Below, piece after piece: positions 32,593-41,132 of a DNA stretch of 47,955 nt (its first letter is position 1; the number at the start of each line of letters is the position of its first letter). This stretch comes from Bacillota bacterium (GTDB taxonomy: Bacteria; Bacillota; Clostridia; Lachnospirales; Lachnospiraceae): the NCBI GenBank assembly GCA_023393095.1, contig JAEWMT010000011.1, positions 1 through 47,955 of the forward strand, given 5' to 3'. Position numbers and translations under genes: made by a program. The notes beneath the pieces are model-generated. The model saw only the letters and a program-made list of their open reading frames with translations. It was not told the origin of the DNA and searched no databases.

Positions 32593-34575
32593 TTATTCTT
32601 CTGCCGCCAGCAGCTCCCACTGTTCCAGCAGTTCTTCCAAGCGGGTTTCGATTTTCTTCTTTTCATTATTCAATTCTAGCAGCTTCGAAACATTCGTAAA
32701 GATTTCTTCCTGCGTCAGTAATTGATCAATTTCCTCATTACGTGTTTCCAGTTGTGAGATTTCGTCCTCTGTTTTCTTAAGGTCATTCTTTCGTTTACGC
32801 ATCCTAGCCTGTTCTTCCTTCTGTTGCTGCCAATTCTGCTTGTTCTCACTTTCACTATCCGAAGAAATGGATACATTGGATGCTTGAGGAGAGGTAATAG
32901 GAAAAGCACCCGGTCTGCCTGATTGGATAGAACTAGAGGAGTTCATAGATTTTCCCAAATAGGCAGCTTCGACCTCGGGCTTTTTCTCTAAATAATAATC
33001 ATAATTGCCAATATAATTTAATAATGTTTGTTCGGTTAAATCCAGAATTCTGGTCGCTGTCTTATTAATAAAATAACGGTCATGTGATACATATAAGACG
33101 GTTCCGCTATAATTATTGATTGCATTTTCAAGAATTTCTTTTGAGACTATGTCAAGGTGGTTGGTAGGCTCATCAAGAATTAAAAGATTAGCCTCGGACA
33201 GCATTAGCTTTGCCAAAGATACCCGGCCACGTTCCCCACCGCTAATGTCCTTAATTCTTTTGAATACATCATCCTCTGTGAATAGGAAAGCAGCAAGAAT
33301 ATTACGAACTGCTGTATTATCAAGGTGTGGATAGGCATCCTGCAGCTCATCAAACAACGTCTTATCGGGATCCAGCACCTGATGCTCCTGATCATAATAA
33401 CCTACATGAACCTTGGAACCAAGTTTTACCTGACCGTAATCTGCTTCCACTTGGTTGTTAATAATCTTAAGAATCGTAGTCTTTCCGGTTCCGTTATTCC
33501 CAATAATGGCAACCTTTTCGCCGCGTTTCATATCAAAATTAATATTTTTAAATAATGTAAGAGTATTATACGATTTAGACAGCTCGGTTACCGTAAGCAC
33601 GTCGTTTCCGCTTATGATACGAGGTTCCAGATTAAAATGCATCTCGGAATGTTCAAGCGGACGTTCTACTCGTTCTATTTTCTCCAGCATTTTTTCGCGG
33701 CTTTCGGCTCGTTTGATTGATTTCTCTCGATTGAAGGAGCGGAGCTTGGCAATCACCTCTTCCTGATGCTTAATTTCCTGCTGCTGATTTAAATATTGCT
33801 TTAGCATTGCATTTTGCAGCATGGATTTCTTCTGGGCGTAATCAGAATAATTTCCCTCAAAGGTCTGACACTTTGTGTGATCAAGTTCAACTACCTTGGA
33901 GACCACCTTATCAAGGAAATAGCGATCATGGGCAACAACAATCACAGCACCGCTGTAGTTAAGCAGGAAGGTTTCCAGCCATGCGATGGAGATTAAGTCC
34001 AGATGGTTGGTTGGCTCATCAAGGAGTATGATATCTGGCTTGGAAAGCAGAAGCTTGCCAAGGGCTATCCTAGTTTTTTGCCCACCGGATAGAGTATTTA
34101 CTTTCTTATCAAACTCCTCTTCGGTAAATCCGAGTCCCTTTAAGATACCGGTTACTTCACTTTTATAAGCATATCCGTTTTTAAGCTCAAATTCATGCAT
34201 CAGGCGGGTGTAGGTAGCAAGCATCTGCTCCAGCTTTGTACCCTCTACATGCTTCATATCCTGTTCCAACATCCTTATATTCCGATCAAGATCGATTACA
34301 TCCTGTTTTACAGTCATCATCTCGTCAAGGATGGAATTATCGGAGGAGAGGTTCTGGTGCTGTGCAAGATAACCTATGGTACTGCCTTTCGATAGAATTA
34401 CTTCGCCATCATCTGCGGGCATTTCATTCATGATAATTTTGAGTAAAGTGGACTTTCCGGCACCATTTATACCGACAATAGCCACTTTCTCTTTTTCATT
34501 AACATGAAAGGAGACGGATTGCAGTATTTGTGTTGTTCCAAATGCTTTATTTATGTTTTGACACGCAAGAATCAT
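32593..34575 (-). CDS. ABC-F ribosome-associated ATPase
   Basis: This is a 660-residue soluble protein with two ABC domains and no membrane part. Domain 1 has GINGAGKS, LSGGQKTR and ILLDEPTNHLD; domain 2 has GNNGTGKT, ISGGERGR and LILDEPTNHLD. The interdomain linker is a long charged helix, and the last 70 residues form a coiled coil as in Uup. ABC-F proteins act at the ribosomal E site to relieve stalling or give antibiotic protection, and which applies here is unclear. The start at 34575 is chosen because GAGG lies before it. The frame is open upstream to 34617, but those 14 codons come from a palindromic element and lack a ribosome binding site. Confidence 0.9.
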   Translation of the reverse strand: MILACQNINKAFGTTQILQSVSFHVNEKEKVAIVGINGAGKSTLLKIIMNEMPADDGEVILSKGSTIGYLAQHQNLSSDNSILDEMMTVKQDVIDLDRNIRMLEQDMKHVEGTKLEQMLATYTRLMHEFELKNGYAYKSEVTGILKGLGFTEEEFDKKVNTLSGGQKTRIALGKLLLSKPDIILLDEPTNHLDLISIAWLETFLLNYSGAVIVVAHDRYFLDKVVSKVVELDHTKCQTFEGNYSDYAQKKSMLQNAMLKQYLNQQQEIKHQEEVIAKLRSFNREKSIKRAESREKMLEKIERVERPLEHSEMHFNLEPRIISGNDVLTVTELSKSYNTLTLFKNINFDMKRGEKVAIIGNNGTGKTTILKIINNQVEADYGQVKLGSKVHVGYYDQEHQVLDPDKTLFDELQDAYPHLDNTAVRNILAAFLFTEDDVFKRIKDISGGERGRVSLAKLMLSEANLLILDEPTNHLDIVSKEILENAINNYSGTVLYVSHDRYFINKTATRILDLTEQTLLNYIGNYDYYLEKKPEVEAAYLGKSMNSSSSIQSGRPGAFPITSPQASNVSISSDSESENKQNWQQQKEEQARMRKRKNDLKKTEDEISQLETRNEEIDQLLTQEEIFTNVSKLLELNNEKKKIETRLEELLEQWELLAAEE

Positions 34576-34600
34576 ATGTGATACCTCATTCAATTTCATA

Positions 34601-34695
34601 TTAAGAGGCTGACGCACAATGTTACCTGTATCGATTTCTTAGTGAGTTTTACATTTTAAGAAATCAGCACGAAAAATTGTGCGACAGCCCCTTAA
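34601..34695 (-). repeat. 95-bp hairpin element forming the ABC-F leader
   Basis: The ends TTAAGAGGCTGACGCACAAT (34601-34620) and ATTGTGCGACAGCCCCTTAA (34676-34695) are inverted repeats with two mismatches in 20. Inside, GATTTCTTA pairs with TAAGAAATC. The outer GGGGCTGTCGCA matches the ends of the palindromic family at 4983-5100, but the core differs. It makes up most of the RNA between the predicted start (about 34702) and the ABC-F start codon. Confidence 0.7.
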
Positions 34696-34708
34696 TTGTA
34701 CGTTGTAT

Positions 34709-34737
34709 ATTTTAGCATATGATTTCTTGCAAGTAAA
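34709..34737 (-). promoter_or_regulatory. Promoter of the ABC-F gene
   Basis: On the minus strand TTTACT (34737-34732), a 17-bp spacer and TAAAAT (34714-34709). Confidence 0.55.
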
Positions 34738-34791
34738 GAAAGGAAAGGATTGAATTATTTTCGCCGTATCATTCTAGGGACGGTTTCGGAC

Positions 34792-34984
34792 AAGAGTTCT
34801 GGCTATAGGATGTTGTTCAAAGAAGCCGAATGCAGGATTACTAGCACTTCTAAGGCATCTCGCTCACTTAAAGCAATCAGACCGCGCAAATGTCGCACAT
34901 CTGATTTGATCGTTCCCTCGATTTCTAAGAATTGCACGTAACCTGCTTATGCTTTCCTCACAGTATCCTACAGCCAGAACTCTT
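34792..34984. repeat. 193-bp imperfect palindrome
   Basis: The outer arms AAGAGTTCTGGCTATAGGAT (34792-34811) and ATCCTACAGCCAGAACTCTT (34965-34984) pair with one mismatch. Pairing continues inward less perfectly (GCAGGATTAC with GTAACCTGC, CTTCTAAG with CTAAGAAT) to an inner stem AATCAGA/TCTGATT and centre near 34889. It follows, on the minus strand, a transposase scrap and may be a non-autonomous element or a structured RNA. No gene is encoded. Confidence 0.7.
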
Positions 34985-35041
34985 ATCAGAAACCTGTTTT
35001 TCACTGGCTTTTACGCAATCAATGATGCTAAGTGGTTTTTG

Positions 35042-35107
35042 CTTCCATCCATAATCCCGGTCTAACCTTCCGTTCACCCTTTCTACACTGGTTCTCTTTT
35101 TATACAA
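35042..35107 (-). pseudogene. Transposase C-terminal remnant
   Basis: Minus-strand translation gives LYKKRTSVERVNGRLDRDYG and then WK, the conserved block near the C-terminus of DDE transposases of the IS1182/IS5-like kind (K-R-T-x-V-E-R-x-x-x-R-L). The frame runs on to a stop inside the palindrome at 34792-34984, but no upstream catalytic region remains. Only this scrap marks a former insertion sequence. Confidence 0.55.
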
Positions 35108-35343
35108 CAATATCATGGCGATTTATTTTTAGCCATCTCCAGAATTATTTAAAATACAGTGATTGAGAACTTACAAAAATATTTTAGATTATGTTTTATT
35201 TATAAGCTTTATTACTATTCACAGCCGACTAAGCTCTCGGACACAGAACCTCCTTCACACACAGGTTGAAAGACGCAGCATATAGATTCATTCATGTAAT
35301 TCTAAAACAATGAATACGTTTTTATAGTTCTAGACATAATTTG
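35108..35343. other. Gap with short dyads only
   Basis: There is no reading frame worth calling. On the minus strand AACCTGTGTG...AAGGAGGTT (35245-35265) is a small hairpin containing an AGGAGG, followed by a nine-codon frame starting GTGTCCGAG. CCGAGAGC...TCGG forms a second dyad. These may be leftovers of the mobile element whose transposase scrap lies next to them. Confidence 0.3.
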
Positions 35344-35784
35344 TTAGATATTAGGATGATACTTATCAAAACTGGTAAGAAGAATATAACCGGTTATCAA
35401 CTGTAAAAACACTTCATATCCCGTAAAATACCTATGTATAAAGATTGTAGGATAAAAGAGTGTATTTATTATTGGCAGTGGAAGGCTACTAGCCATAATT
35501 ACATAAGACAAGGAAAAATAAAAACACGGTACAGCAACCAGAATTAATTTTGGAAGATTAATTCGCCACCGTCCTCTCTTTTTCATTTCACCGATGAAGT
35601 GTTCCAAGCCCAATAATAATCCTAAGCCAATACCGATTATGAAGCTGATAACTAAAGCATAGTAATGAAACTGAAATGTATCTTTATCCACGAACTTTTT
35701 ATTAAAATACATTTTAAGATAAATTAAAAACATCAGCAGTATAAAATAAATAGTATATTTTAACCATGATTTTAGCTTTGCCAT
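35344..35784 (-). CDS. Four-helix membrane protein of unknown function
   Basis: This 146-residue protein has a strong AAGGAGG site and an ATG five bases later. Four hydrophobic segments (about residues 9-26, 42-62, 80-100 and 120-138) are joined by short loops. A basic loop (GEMKKRGRWRINLPK, near residue 68) lies between helices 2 and 3, which places it in the cytoplasm. It has no known motif and no cysteine pair, and I do not recognise the family. It is divergent from rex (about 290 bp between starts) and shares no operon. Confidence 0.65.
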   Translation of the reverse strand: MAKLKSWLKYTIYFILLMFLIYLKMYFNKKFVDKDTFQFHYYALVISFIIGIGLGLLLGLEHFIGEMKKRGRWRINLPKLILVAVPCFYFSLSYVIMASSLPLPIINTLFYPTIFIHRYFTGYEVFLQLITGYILLTSFDKYHPNI

Positions 35785-36015
35785 TGTTACCTCCTTAATG
35801 CCGATTGGTGGTATCTATATTTTGTAAATGAGATTAATATCATAGAAATATTTTACATCATATTAAATAATATTACAAATAATATTGCTTATATTGCAGA
35901 TGATTTTGATTTTGGATAATGTTTTTAAATAACTGGTAAGTATAATTATAACGAAAAGGAATGCCGATATATATCAATATCTTAGGTTACATTCCGATTC
36001 CTTTCTGGTAAGAGA

Positions 36016-36053
36016 TTGACTTATTCTTAACAATAAAATATAATTATTGTTAA
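36016..36053 (+). promoter_or_regulatory. rex promoter with inverted Rex half-sites
   Basis: TTGACT (36016-36021), a 17-bp spacer and TATAAT (36039-36044). TTAACAATA (36027-36035) and TATTGTTAA (36045-36053) are perfect inverted 9-mers bracketing the -10 box. TTGTTAA and TTAACAA are the two halves of the clostridial Rex box, here in reversed order and with a 9-bp gap. Autoregulation by Rex is likely but the arrangement is atypical. Confidence 0.6.
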
Positions 36054-36077
36054 CGGAAAAGATAAGGAGGAACTAAT

Positions 36078-36719
36078 TTGTATAAGAAAGAAATTTCGAA
36101 AGCAGTTATCAATAGATTGCCTAGATATTACCGTTATTTGGGAGATTTGTTGGAAAAGGATGTGGTTCGGATTTCATCCAAAGAACTAAGTGAGAAGATG
36201 AGAGTTACCGCTTCTCAGATCAGACAGGATCTGAATAACTTTGGTGGCTTCGGGCAACAGGGATATGGCTATAATGTAGAATATCTCCACTCTGAAATTG
36301 GTAAAATCCTTGGACTTGATACAAAATATAATATTATCATTATGGGAGCCGGTAATCTGGGACAGGCACTGGCCAATTATGTAGATTTTGAACGACGCGG
36401 TTTTTTCGTGAAATGTATTTTTGATATCAGTCCGAAGCTGATCGGTACACAAATTCGTGGAATTACAGTAAGATCCGCGGATGAGCTGGAGGATTATATA
36501 AAAGTGAATAAAGTGGATATTGCAGCGATAACCGTACCAAAGAATAAAGCTCCTCTGATTGCTGCGGATCTGGCGCAACTCGGTATTAAGGGTATCTGGA
36601 ATTTTGCTCCCACGGATTTAAATTTACCGAAGGATGTTACGGTAGAAAATGTACATTTAGCAGAAAGCCTAATGAAGCTTTCCTATAGATTATCAGGAAA
36701 AGGCGATAATAACGATTAA
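36078..36719 (+). CDS. rex: Redox-sensing transcriptional repressor Rex
   Basis: This is a 213-residue dimeric repressor that senses the NADH/NAD ratio and controls fermentation genes. Residues 1-70 form the winged helix (RISSKELSEKMRVTASQIRQ and DLNNFGGFGQQGYGYNV), and GAGNLG at 90-95 is the NAD-binding Rossmann loop. The C-terminal swapped helix (VHLAESLMKLSYRLSG) is present. The start codon is TTG at 36078, with AAGGAGGAACTAAT before it. It heads a run of genes: coiled-coil protein, acpS, nnr, alr and mazF. Confidence 0.95.
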   Translation: MYKKEISKAVINRLPRYYRYLGDLLEKDVVRISSKELSEKMRVTASQIRQDLNNFGGFGQQGYGYNVEYLHSEIGKILGLDTKYNIIIMGAGNLGQALANYVDFERRGFFVKCIFDISPKLIGTQIRGITVRSADELEDYIKVNKVDIAAITVPKNKAPLIAADLAQLGIKGIWNFAPTDLNLPKDVTVENVHLAESLMKLSYRLSGKGDNND

Positions 36720-36754
36720 ATTATAATCAACAAAAGATATACGGGGGTCGTTCT

Positions 36755-37372
36755 ATGGCAAAGAAAAGTAAAAAGGTCAACTTTGATAATATCGTAAAGA
36801 ATAAGAAATTACCTATTGTTACGATCGATAGCCGTTGGCATGAATTGTTTTCGGAGGAACAGAAGACACCTTTAATAATAGACTTAGAACAGAAAGTAAA
36901 TGATCTGCTTAAAAAACAGGGTAAATTAGTAAACGATATTAAAGATATGAAGAAATTAAAAGGCAGTCTGCTGAAGGATATTGTGCAAAATATGGACGTC
37001 AGTGATGATTTGATAGGCAGAGCAAAAGAAAAGAAACTAGATCAGAATAAACAGTTTATTAATGAATTGAATGAAAAAATTGATACAGCTATGGATGAGC
37101 TTGCAGATATTCCATATCAGATTAAGGAAGTTAATGAAGAACTTATGGCTGAAAGTATAAACAGCTTTTATGAAAGCCTTGAAGATAATAGATCAGAAAT
37201 TATTGAAGTGACAGACAGTATTGCCAAAATGAGAGAAAAATTAAAAGAAAAAATTCTGTTAAAACAGGAATTGGAAGCCAAAAATACGAAAATATATACT
37301 TATATGCATGATATACTTGGGGCTGAGCTTATGGAGCTTTTTGACAAAGCATATATTAATAATATTTTATAA
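36755..37372 (+). CDS. Coiled-coil protein between rex and acpS
   Basis: This is a 205-residue soluble protein. The N-terminal 45 residues contain a short ordered stretch (LPIVTIDSRWHELF). The remaining 160 are almost all charged heptads (e.g. EQKVNDLLKKQGKLVNDIK and IAKMREKLKEKILLKQEL), giving a long antiparallel coiled coil. It has no membrane helix or catalytic motif. A GGGGG-type ribosome binding site lies before the ATG, 35 bp after rex, and acpS follows 23 bp later, so it is firmly within the operon. I do not recognise the family. A scaffold or regulatory role is possible but unsupported. Confidence 0.7.
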   Translation: MAKKSKKVNFDNIVKNKKLPIVTIDSRWHELFSEEQKTPLIIDLEQKVNDLLKKQGKLVNDIKDMKKLKGSLLKDIVQNMDVSDDLIGRAKEKKLDQNKQFINELNEKIDTAMDELADIPYQIKEVNEELMAESINSFYESLEDNRSEIIEVTDSIAKMREKLKEKILLKQELEAKNTKIYTYMHDILGAELMELFDKAYINNIL

Positions 37373-37395
37373 AATAATGGAAAGGCACGAATAGT

Positions 37396-37758
37396 ATGAT
37401 TACCGGAATTGGTGTTGATTTAATCGAAATTGACCGTGTAGTAAGGGCGTGCCAGAAAGAACATTTTTTAAAACGTTATTACACACAAAAGGAAATTGAA
37501 CTGATAGAACAGGATATAAAAAAGGCTGCTGACAATTTTGCGGTAAAGGAAGCAGTAGCAAAAATGCTTGGTACAGGCTTTAGGGGGTTTTCACCGATTG
37601 ATATTGAGGTATTACGCAATCAAGAGGGGAAACCCTATGTAATATTATATGGAAATGCTGCAGAGCTGGCGAAACAGAAGAAGACGAAAATCATTCATAT
37701 ATCCATTTCAAATACGAAGGACTATGCCAATGCATTTGCAGTAGGGGAGGAAGGCTAA
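37396..37758 (+). CDS. acpS: Holo-[acyl-carrier-protein] synthase
   Basis: This enzyme moves 4'-phosphopantetheine from CoA to a serine of acyl carrier protein, activating fatty-acid synthesis. It has 120 residues, the standard AcpS trimer size. Metal ligands D8 (GIGVDLIEIDR) and E52 (FAVKEAVAKMLG) are in place, with the conserved SISNTKDYANAFAV near the C-terminus. In many Firmicutes acpS precedes nnr and alr, as it does here. GGAAAGG precedes the ATG. Confidence 0.95.
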   Translation: MITGIGVDLIEIDRVVRACQKEHFLKRYYTQKEIELIEQDIKKAADNFAVKEAVAKMLGTGFRGFSPIDIEVLRNQEGKPYVILYGNAAELAKQKKTKIIHISISNTKDYANAFAVGEEG

Positions 37759-37811
37759 ATCAGAACCGAGTTCTTAAATGCATAAAGCAAACCGCAGGAA
37801 CGGAGAAAATT

Positions 37812-39407
37812 ATGAAATATGCAGTTGATTCGAAACAGATGAAATTAATTGATGAATACGCAATCCAGACAATAAAGATTCCACAGGCTGTGTTAATGGA
37901 GAGAGCGGCAAAGGCAATCGTAGATGTCATGGTAAATCAAATAAAAAAATCAGACCGTATTTTGGTTGTATGCGGTCCTGGCAATAACGGCGGAGATGGA
38001 ATTGCAGCTGGTAGAATTCTGTATTTACAGGGTTATCAGGTAGCAATTCTTTTTTTAGGAGATGAAACGAAGACTTCCGAGGGCTTTCGATCTCAGATGA
38101 AAATTGCGATGGAACTGGGTATGACGAAAGAACACCATAACAACCTTCATGAATATAATATAATAATTGATGCTATTTTCGGAGTAGGCCTCGCAAGGTC
38201 GGTTACCGGATTGCAGGAAGAAATCATTCATAGAATTAATTCCATGGACTGTTTTGTATTCTCTGTTGATATGCCTTCAGGAATATCAGCAGAGAATGGT
38301 AAGATATTAAATACAGCCATACAGGCGGATGCTACGATTACCTTTGGTCAGCAAAAACTTGGACTGCTCTTATATCCAGGTGCAGATTATGCAGGGGTAA
38401 TTACTGTTGCTGATATCGGATTTCCAGACAGTGCTGTTAAAGAATGCATTCCAGATATGTTTTATTATACAACGGAGGATTTAAAAAGACTTCCGGCTAG
38501 GAAGAATTACAGCAATAAGGGAACCTATGGAAAGGTACTGATTATAGCTGGAAGTAAAGGAATGAGCGGTGCGGCATATCTGTCAGCCAAGGCAGCCTAC
38601 CGATCAGGTGCAGGATTGGTAAAGGTTCTTACCTCCAAGGAGAATAGGATAATCCTTCAAACCTCCATACCGGAAGCATTGTTTGCAGCTTACGATGAGG
38701 ATGAATCGTTAGAAGATAATTTCATACAGAAGCTGAAAGCCGAGCTTTCCTGGGCCAGTGTTGTTGTGATAGGACCGGGCTTAGGTTTAACAAAGACTAC
38801 ACAAAAACTGCTGATGGAAGTTATAGGTCTAACAAGTATACCGCTCATCATTGATGCTGATGGGATTACACTATTATCGAAAGTGCTTGATGAAAATGTT
38901 GTTGATAATTTTGGGCAAAATTCATCCAACATAGACAAAGGGGACTTTGATATAGTACAGTCAAGGTTAAACTATTTATCTTCCATAATAAAGCCACAAA
39001 CAATTATTACTCCACATCTGATGGAATTGTCTCGATTACTCGGAATTTCAATCTCTGATATTAGTAATAATCTGGTTGACACTGCCCGGCAATGTTCTTA
39101 TAATAATGATTTGATATATGCCATTAAGGATGCGAGATCGATAGTTACGCAAGGAGGCTTACATTACATTAATGTATCCGGCAACAATGGAATGGCAACC
39201 GGAGGCAGCGGAGATATCCTGACAGGTATCATTGCAGCTTTAATTGCCCAAGGGATGAAATCTTATGAGGCAACCTGTCTTGCTGTTTATCTACATGGCT
39301 TAGCCGGAGATGCTGCAGCAAAAGAAAGAGGACAGTATTCCATGATGGCAGGAGATATCGTTGATTCTATTGAAAAAGTATTAAAAATGGCGAGTGACTT
39401 AACGTAA
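37812..39407 (+). CDS. nnr: Bifunctional NAD(P)H-hydrate epimerase/dehydratase
   Basis: This enzyme repairs hydrated NADH and NADPH. It has 531 residues. The N-terminal YjeF_N epimerase (residues 1-210, with VVCGPGNNGGDGIAAGRIL and the later DMPSGI) is fused to the C-terminal ADP-dependent dehydratase (residues 225-530, ribokinase-like, with GPGLG, PHLMEL and ATGGSGDILTG). Between the Asp-Ala-Asp loop and the PHLMEL motif there is an insertion of about 30 polar residues (DNFGQNSSNIDKGDFD) not usual in the family. It follows acpS by 53 bp, with CGGAG before the ATG. Confidence 0.93.
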   Translation: MKYAVDSKQMKLIDEYAIQTIKIPQAVLMERAAKAIVDVMVNQIKKSDRILVVCGPGNNGGDGIAAGRILYLQGYQVAILFLGDETKTSEGFRSQMKIAMELGMTKEHHNNLHEYNIIIDAIFGVGLARSVTGLQEEIIHRINSMDCFVFSVDMPSGISAENGKILNTAIQADATITFGQQKLGLLLYPGADYAGVITVADIGFPDSAVKECIPDMFYYTTEDLKRLPARKNYSNKGTYGKVLIIAGSKGMSGAAYLSAKAAYRSGAGLVKVLTSKENRIILQTSIPEALFAAYDEDESLEDNFIQKLKAELSWASVVVIGPGLGLTKTTQKLLMEVIGLTSIPLIIDADGITLLSKVLDENVVDNFGQNSSNIDKGDFDIVQSRLNYLSSIIKPQTIITPHLMELSRLLGISISDISNNLVDTARQCSYNNDLIYAIKDARSIVTQGGLHYINVSGNNGMATGGSGDILTGIIAALIAQGMKSYEATCLAVYLHGLAGDAAAKERGQYSMMAGDIVDSIEKVLKMASDLT

Positions 39408-39485
39408 CATTTTACCTGCCACATACAAATTAGAGTATCTGTTTTTTTGTAAATACAGACACATGGAAAGGCTAGAGAAAATATT

Positions 39486-40661
39486 ATGAATGAGGAACAG
39501 GAAACACAAAAAAAAGAGGGCTATTACAGAGTTCAGGCTAATGTGGATCTGGGTGCAGTAAAACATAATCTGCATCAGATCAGAAGGAAAGTAAACACAA
39601 ATTCAAAGCTTATGGTTATTATTAAAGCAGATGGTTATGGTCATGGAGCTATACCGCTTGCAAAGGCGATTGACCAAAGCGGATTGGCGGATGCGTATGG
39701 AGTCGCAATCATTGAAGAGGCTGTTGAACTCAGAAATGCTGGAATTACGAAACCCATTCTAATCCTTGGGTTTACTGCCAGGGAACAATATGAACAGATT
39801 GTGGCTTATGACGTAACACAGACTATCTTTCAATATGAGATGGCCGAGGCTCTGTCACAGGAAGCAATCAGACAGGGAAAGACCGCAAAGATTCATATTA
39901 AGCTGGATACCGGTATGAGCCGGATTGGTTTTTCAATTACTAAGGAAAGTGTAGAGGAAGTAAAACGGATTGCCGATCTTCCTAATATAGAGATAGAAGG
40001 TATTTTCTCTCATTTTGCCCGTGCGGATGAAACAGATAAAACCAGTGCATTGCTTCAATTAAAAAGCTTCATTCAATTTAATGAATGGCTTGAAAAGGAG
40101 CAGATCATAATCCCGATAAAACATATTGCAAACAGTGCGGGTATCATGGAACTACCTGAAGCCTATTTTAATATGGTACGAAGTGGGATTATTACATATG
40201 GAATTTATCCGTCCGATATGGTAAATCAGGAAGAGTTAAGGTTAATTCCTGCCATGGAGATCAAGACGCATGTGTCATATGTTAAGGATGTGGAAACAGG
40301 GGTAGGGATCAGTTATGGAGCTATCTATGTGACTGAAAATAAATCCAGAATAGCTACGATTCCGGTGGGTTATGCAGACGGATATTCTCGCAACCTATCC
40401 AATACCGGTAAGGTTATCATTGGTGGACAATATGCTCCGATCGTCGGAAGAATCTGTATGGATCAGTTTATGGTTGACGTAACGAATCTTAAGGATGTGA
40501 AGCAGGGAGATGTAGTAACACTTCTTGGTAGAGATGGAGATGCGTATATTTCCACAGAGGAGCTTTCTGTATGGTCGCATTCCTTCCCTTATGAACTTGT
40601 CTGCAACGTTGGTAAGAGAGTTCCAAGGGTTTACTTAGATACAAATTTGAATAATCTGTAA
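39486..40661 (+). CDS. alr: Alanine racemase
   Basis: This PLP enzyme interconverts L- and D-alanine for peptidoglycan. It has 391 residues. The PLP lysine is K47 (IIKADGYGHG) and the catalytic base for the L-isomer is Y277 (GISYGAIY), with the R-x-N-D substrate and PLP contacts GMSRIGF and NSAGIM visible. The ATG follows a rather distant GGAAAGG. It is part of the rex-acpS-nnr run, 78 bp after nnr, and mazF follows, a gene order also known from Bacillus except that no antitoxin gene lies between alr and mazF. Confidence 0.96.
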   Translation: MNEEQETQKKEGYYRVQANVDLGAVKHNLHQIRRKVNTNSKLMVIIKADGYGHGAIPLAKAIDQSGLADAYGVAIIEEAVELRNAGITKPILILGFTAREQYEQIVAYDVTQTIFQYEMAEALSQEAIRQGKTAKIHIKLDTGMSRIGFSITKESVEEVKRIADLPNIEIEGIFSHFARADETDKTSALLQLKSFIQFNEWLEKEQIIIPIKHIANSAGIMELPEAYFNMVRSGIITYGIYPSDMVNQEELRLIPAMEIKTHVSYVKDVETGVGISYGAIYVTENKSRIATIPVGYADGYSRNLSNTGKVIIGGQYAPIVGRICMDQFMVDVTNLKDVKQGDVVTLLGRDGDAYISTEELSVWSHSFPYELVCNVGKRVPRVYLDTNLNNL

Positions 40662-40738
40662 AATGAAAACACTTTATGGAATACACACGAAGAAACTGGC
40701 AATAATAAGGTTAAGCCTAATATTGGAGTGTGAATAAA

Positions 40739-41095
40739 GTGGTAATAAAAAGAGGAGATATCTTCTATGCGGATTTAAGACCAGTGGTCGGATCCGAGCA
40801 GGGTGGTGTCAGGCCGGTTCTGATTATTCAGAATGATACAGGTAATAAACATAGTCCTACCGTAATTTGTGCGGCCATTACATCTAAGATGAATAAAGCA
40901 AAGCTCCCAACCCATGTGGAATTAGATGCTGAAAAATATGGTATAGTAAAGGATTCTGTAATTTTATTAGAGCAGGTTAGAACCATTGATAAATCTCGGC
41001 TAAAAGAGAAAGTTTGTCACTTGGACAGGGATGTATTAAAGAAAATCGATAAAGCCCTAATTATTAGTTTTTCTTTAGATACATATTTTAAATAA
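40739..41095 (+). CDS. MazF/EndoA-type mRNA endoribonuclease
   Basis: This 118-residue toxin of the MazF/PemK family cuts single-stranded RNA at short sequences. The start is taken as GTG 40739 (GGAG ten bases upstream), which aligns with the usual M-V-K-R-G-D opening. The GTG at 40730 sits too close to that site. The family motifs KRGDIFYADLRPVVGSEQGG, RPVLIIQND and LEQVRTIDK are intact, so it should be active. There is no antitoxin gene (MazE/NdoAI) before or after it. The 68 bp after alr holds no frame. A partner elsewhere, or a chromosomal housekeeping role, is inferred. Confidence 0.93.
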   Translation: MVIKRGDIFYADLRPVVGSEQGGVRPVLIIQNDTGNKHSPTVICAAITSKMNKAKLPTHVELDAEKYGIVKDSVILLEQVRTIDKSRLKEKVCHLDRDVLKKIDKALIISFSLDTYFK

Positions 41096-41098
41096 ATG

Positions 41099-41132
41099 AA
41101 AAAGAGCCTATTCATAAGAATAAGCTCTTTTT
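41099..41132 (+). terminator. Intrinsic terminator of the rex-mazF unit
   Basis: AAAAAGAGC (41099-41107) pairs with GCTCTTTTT (41124-41132), and the stem continues inward with TATTC/GAATA. Confidence 0.85.

Noticed and set aside
34576..34617. Upstream extension of the ABC-F protein by 14 residues
   Set aside because: The codons derive from the hairpin element, and only the ATG at 34575 has a ribosome binding site and aligns with the family start.
34750..34941. 63-codon plus-strand frame in the intergenic zone before the membrane gene
   Set aside because: It lies inside the 193-bp palindrome, has a weak composition and is a shadow of the element.
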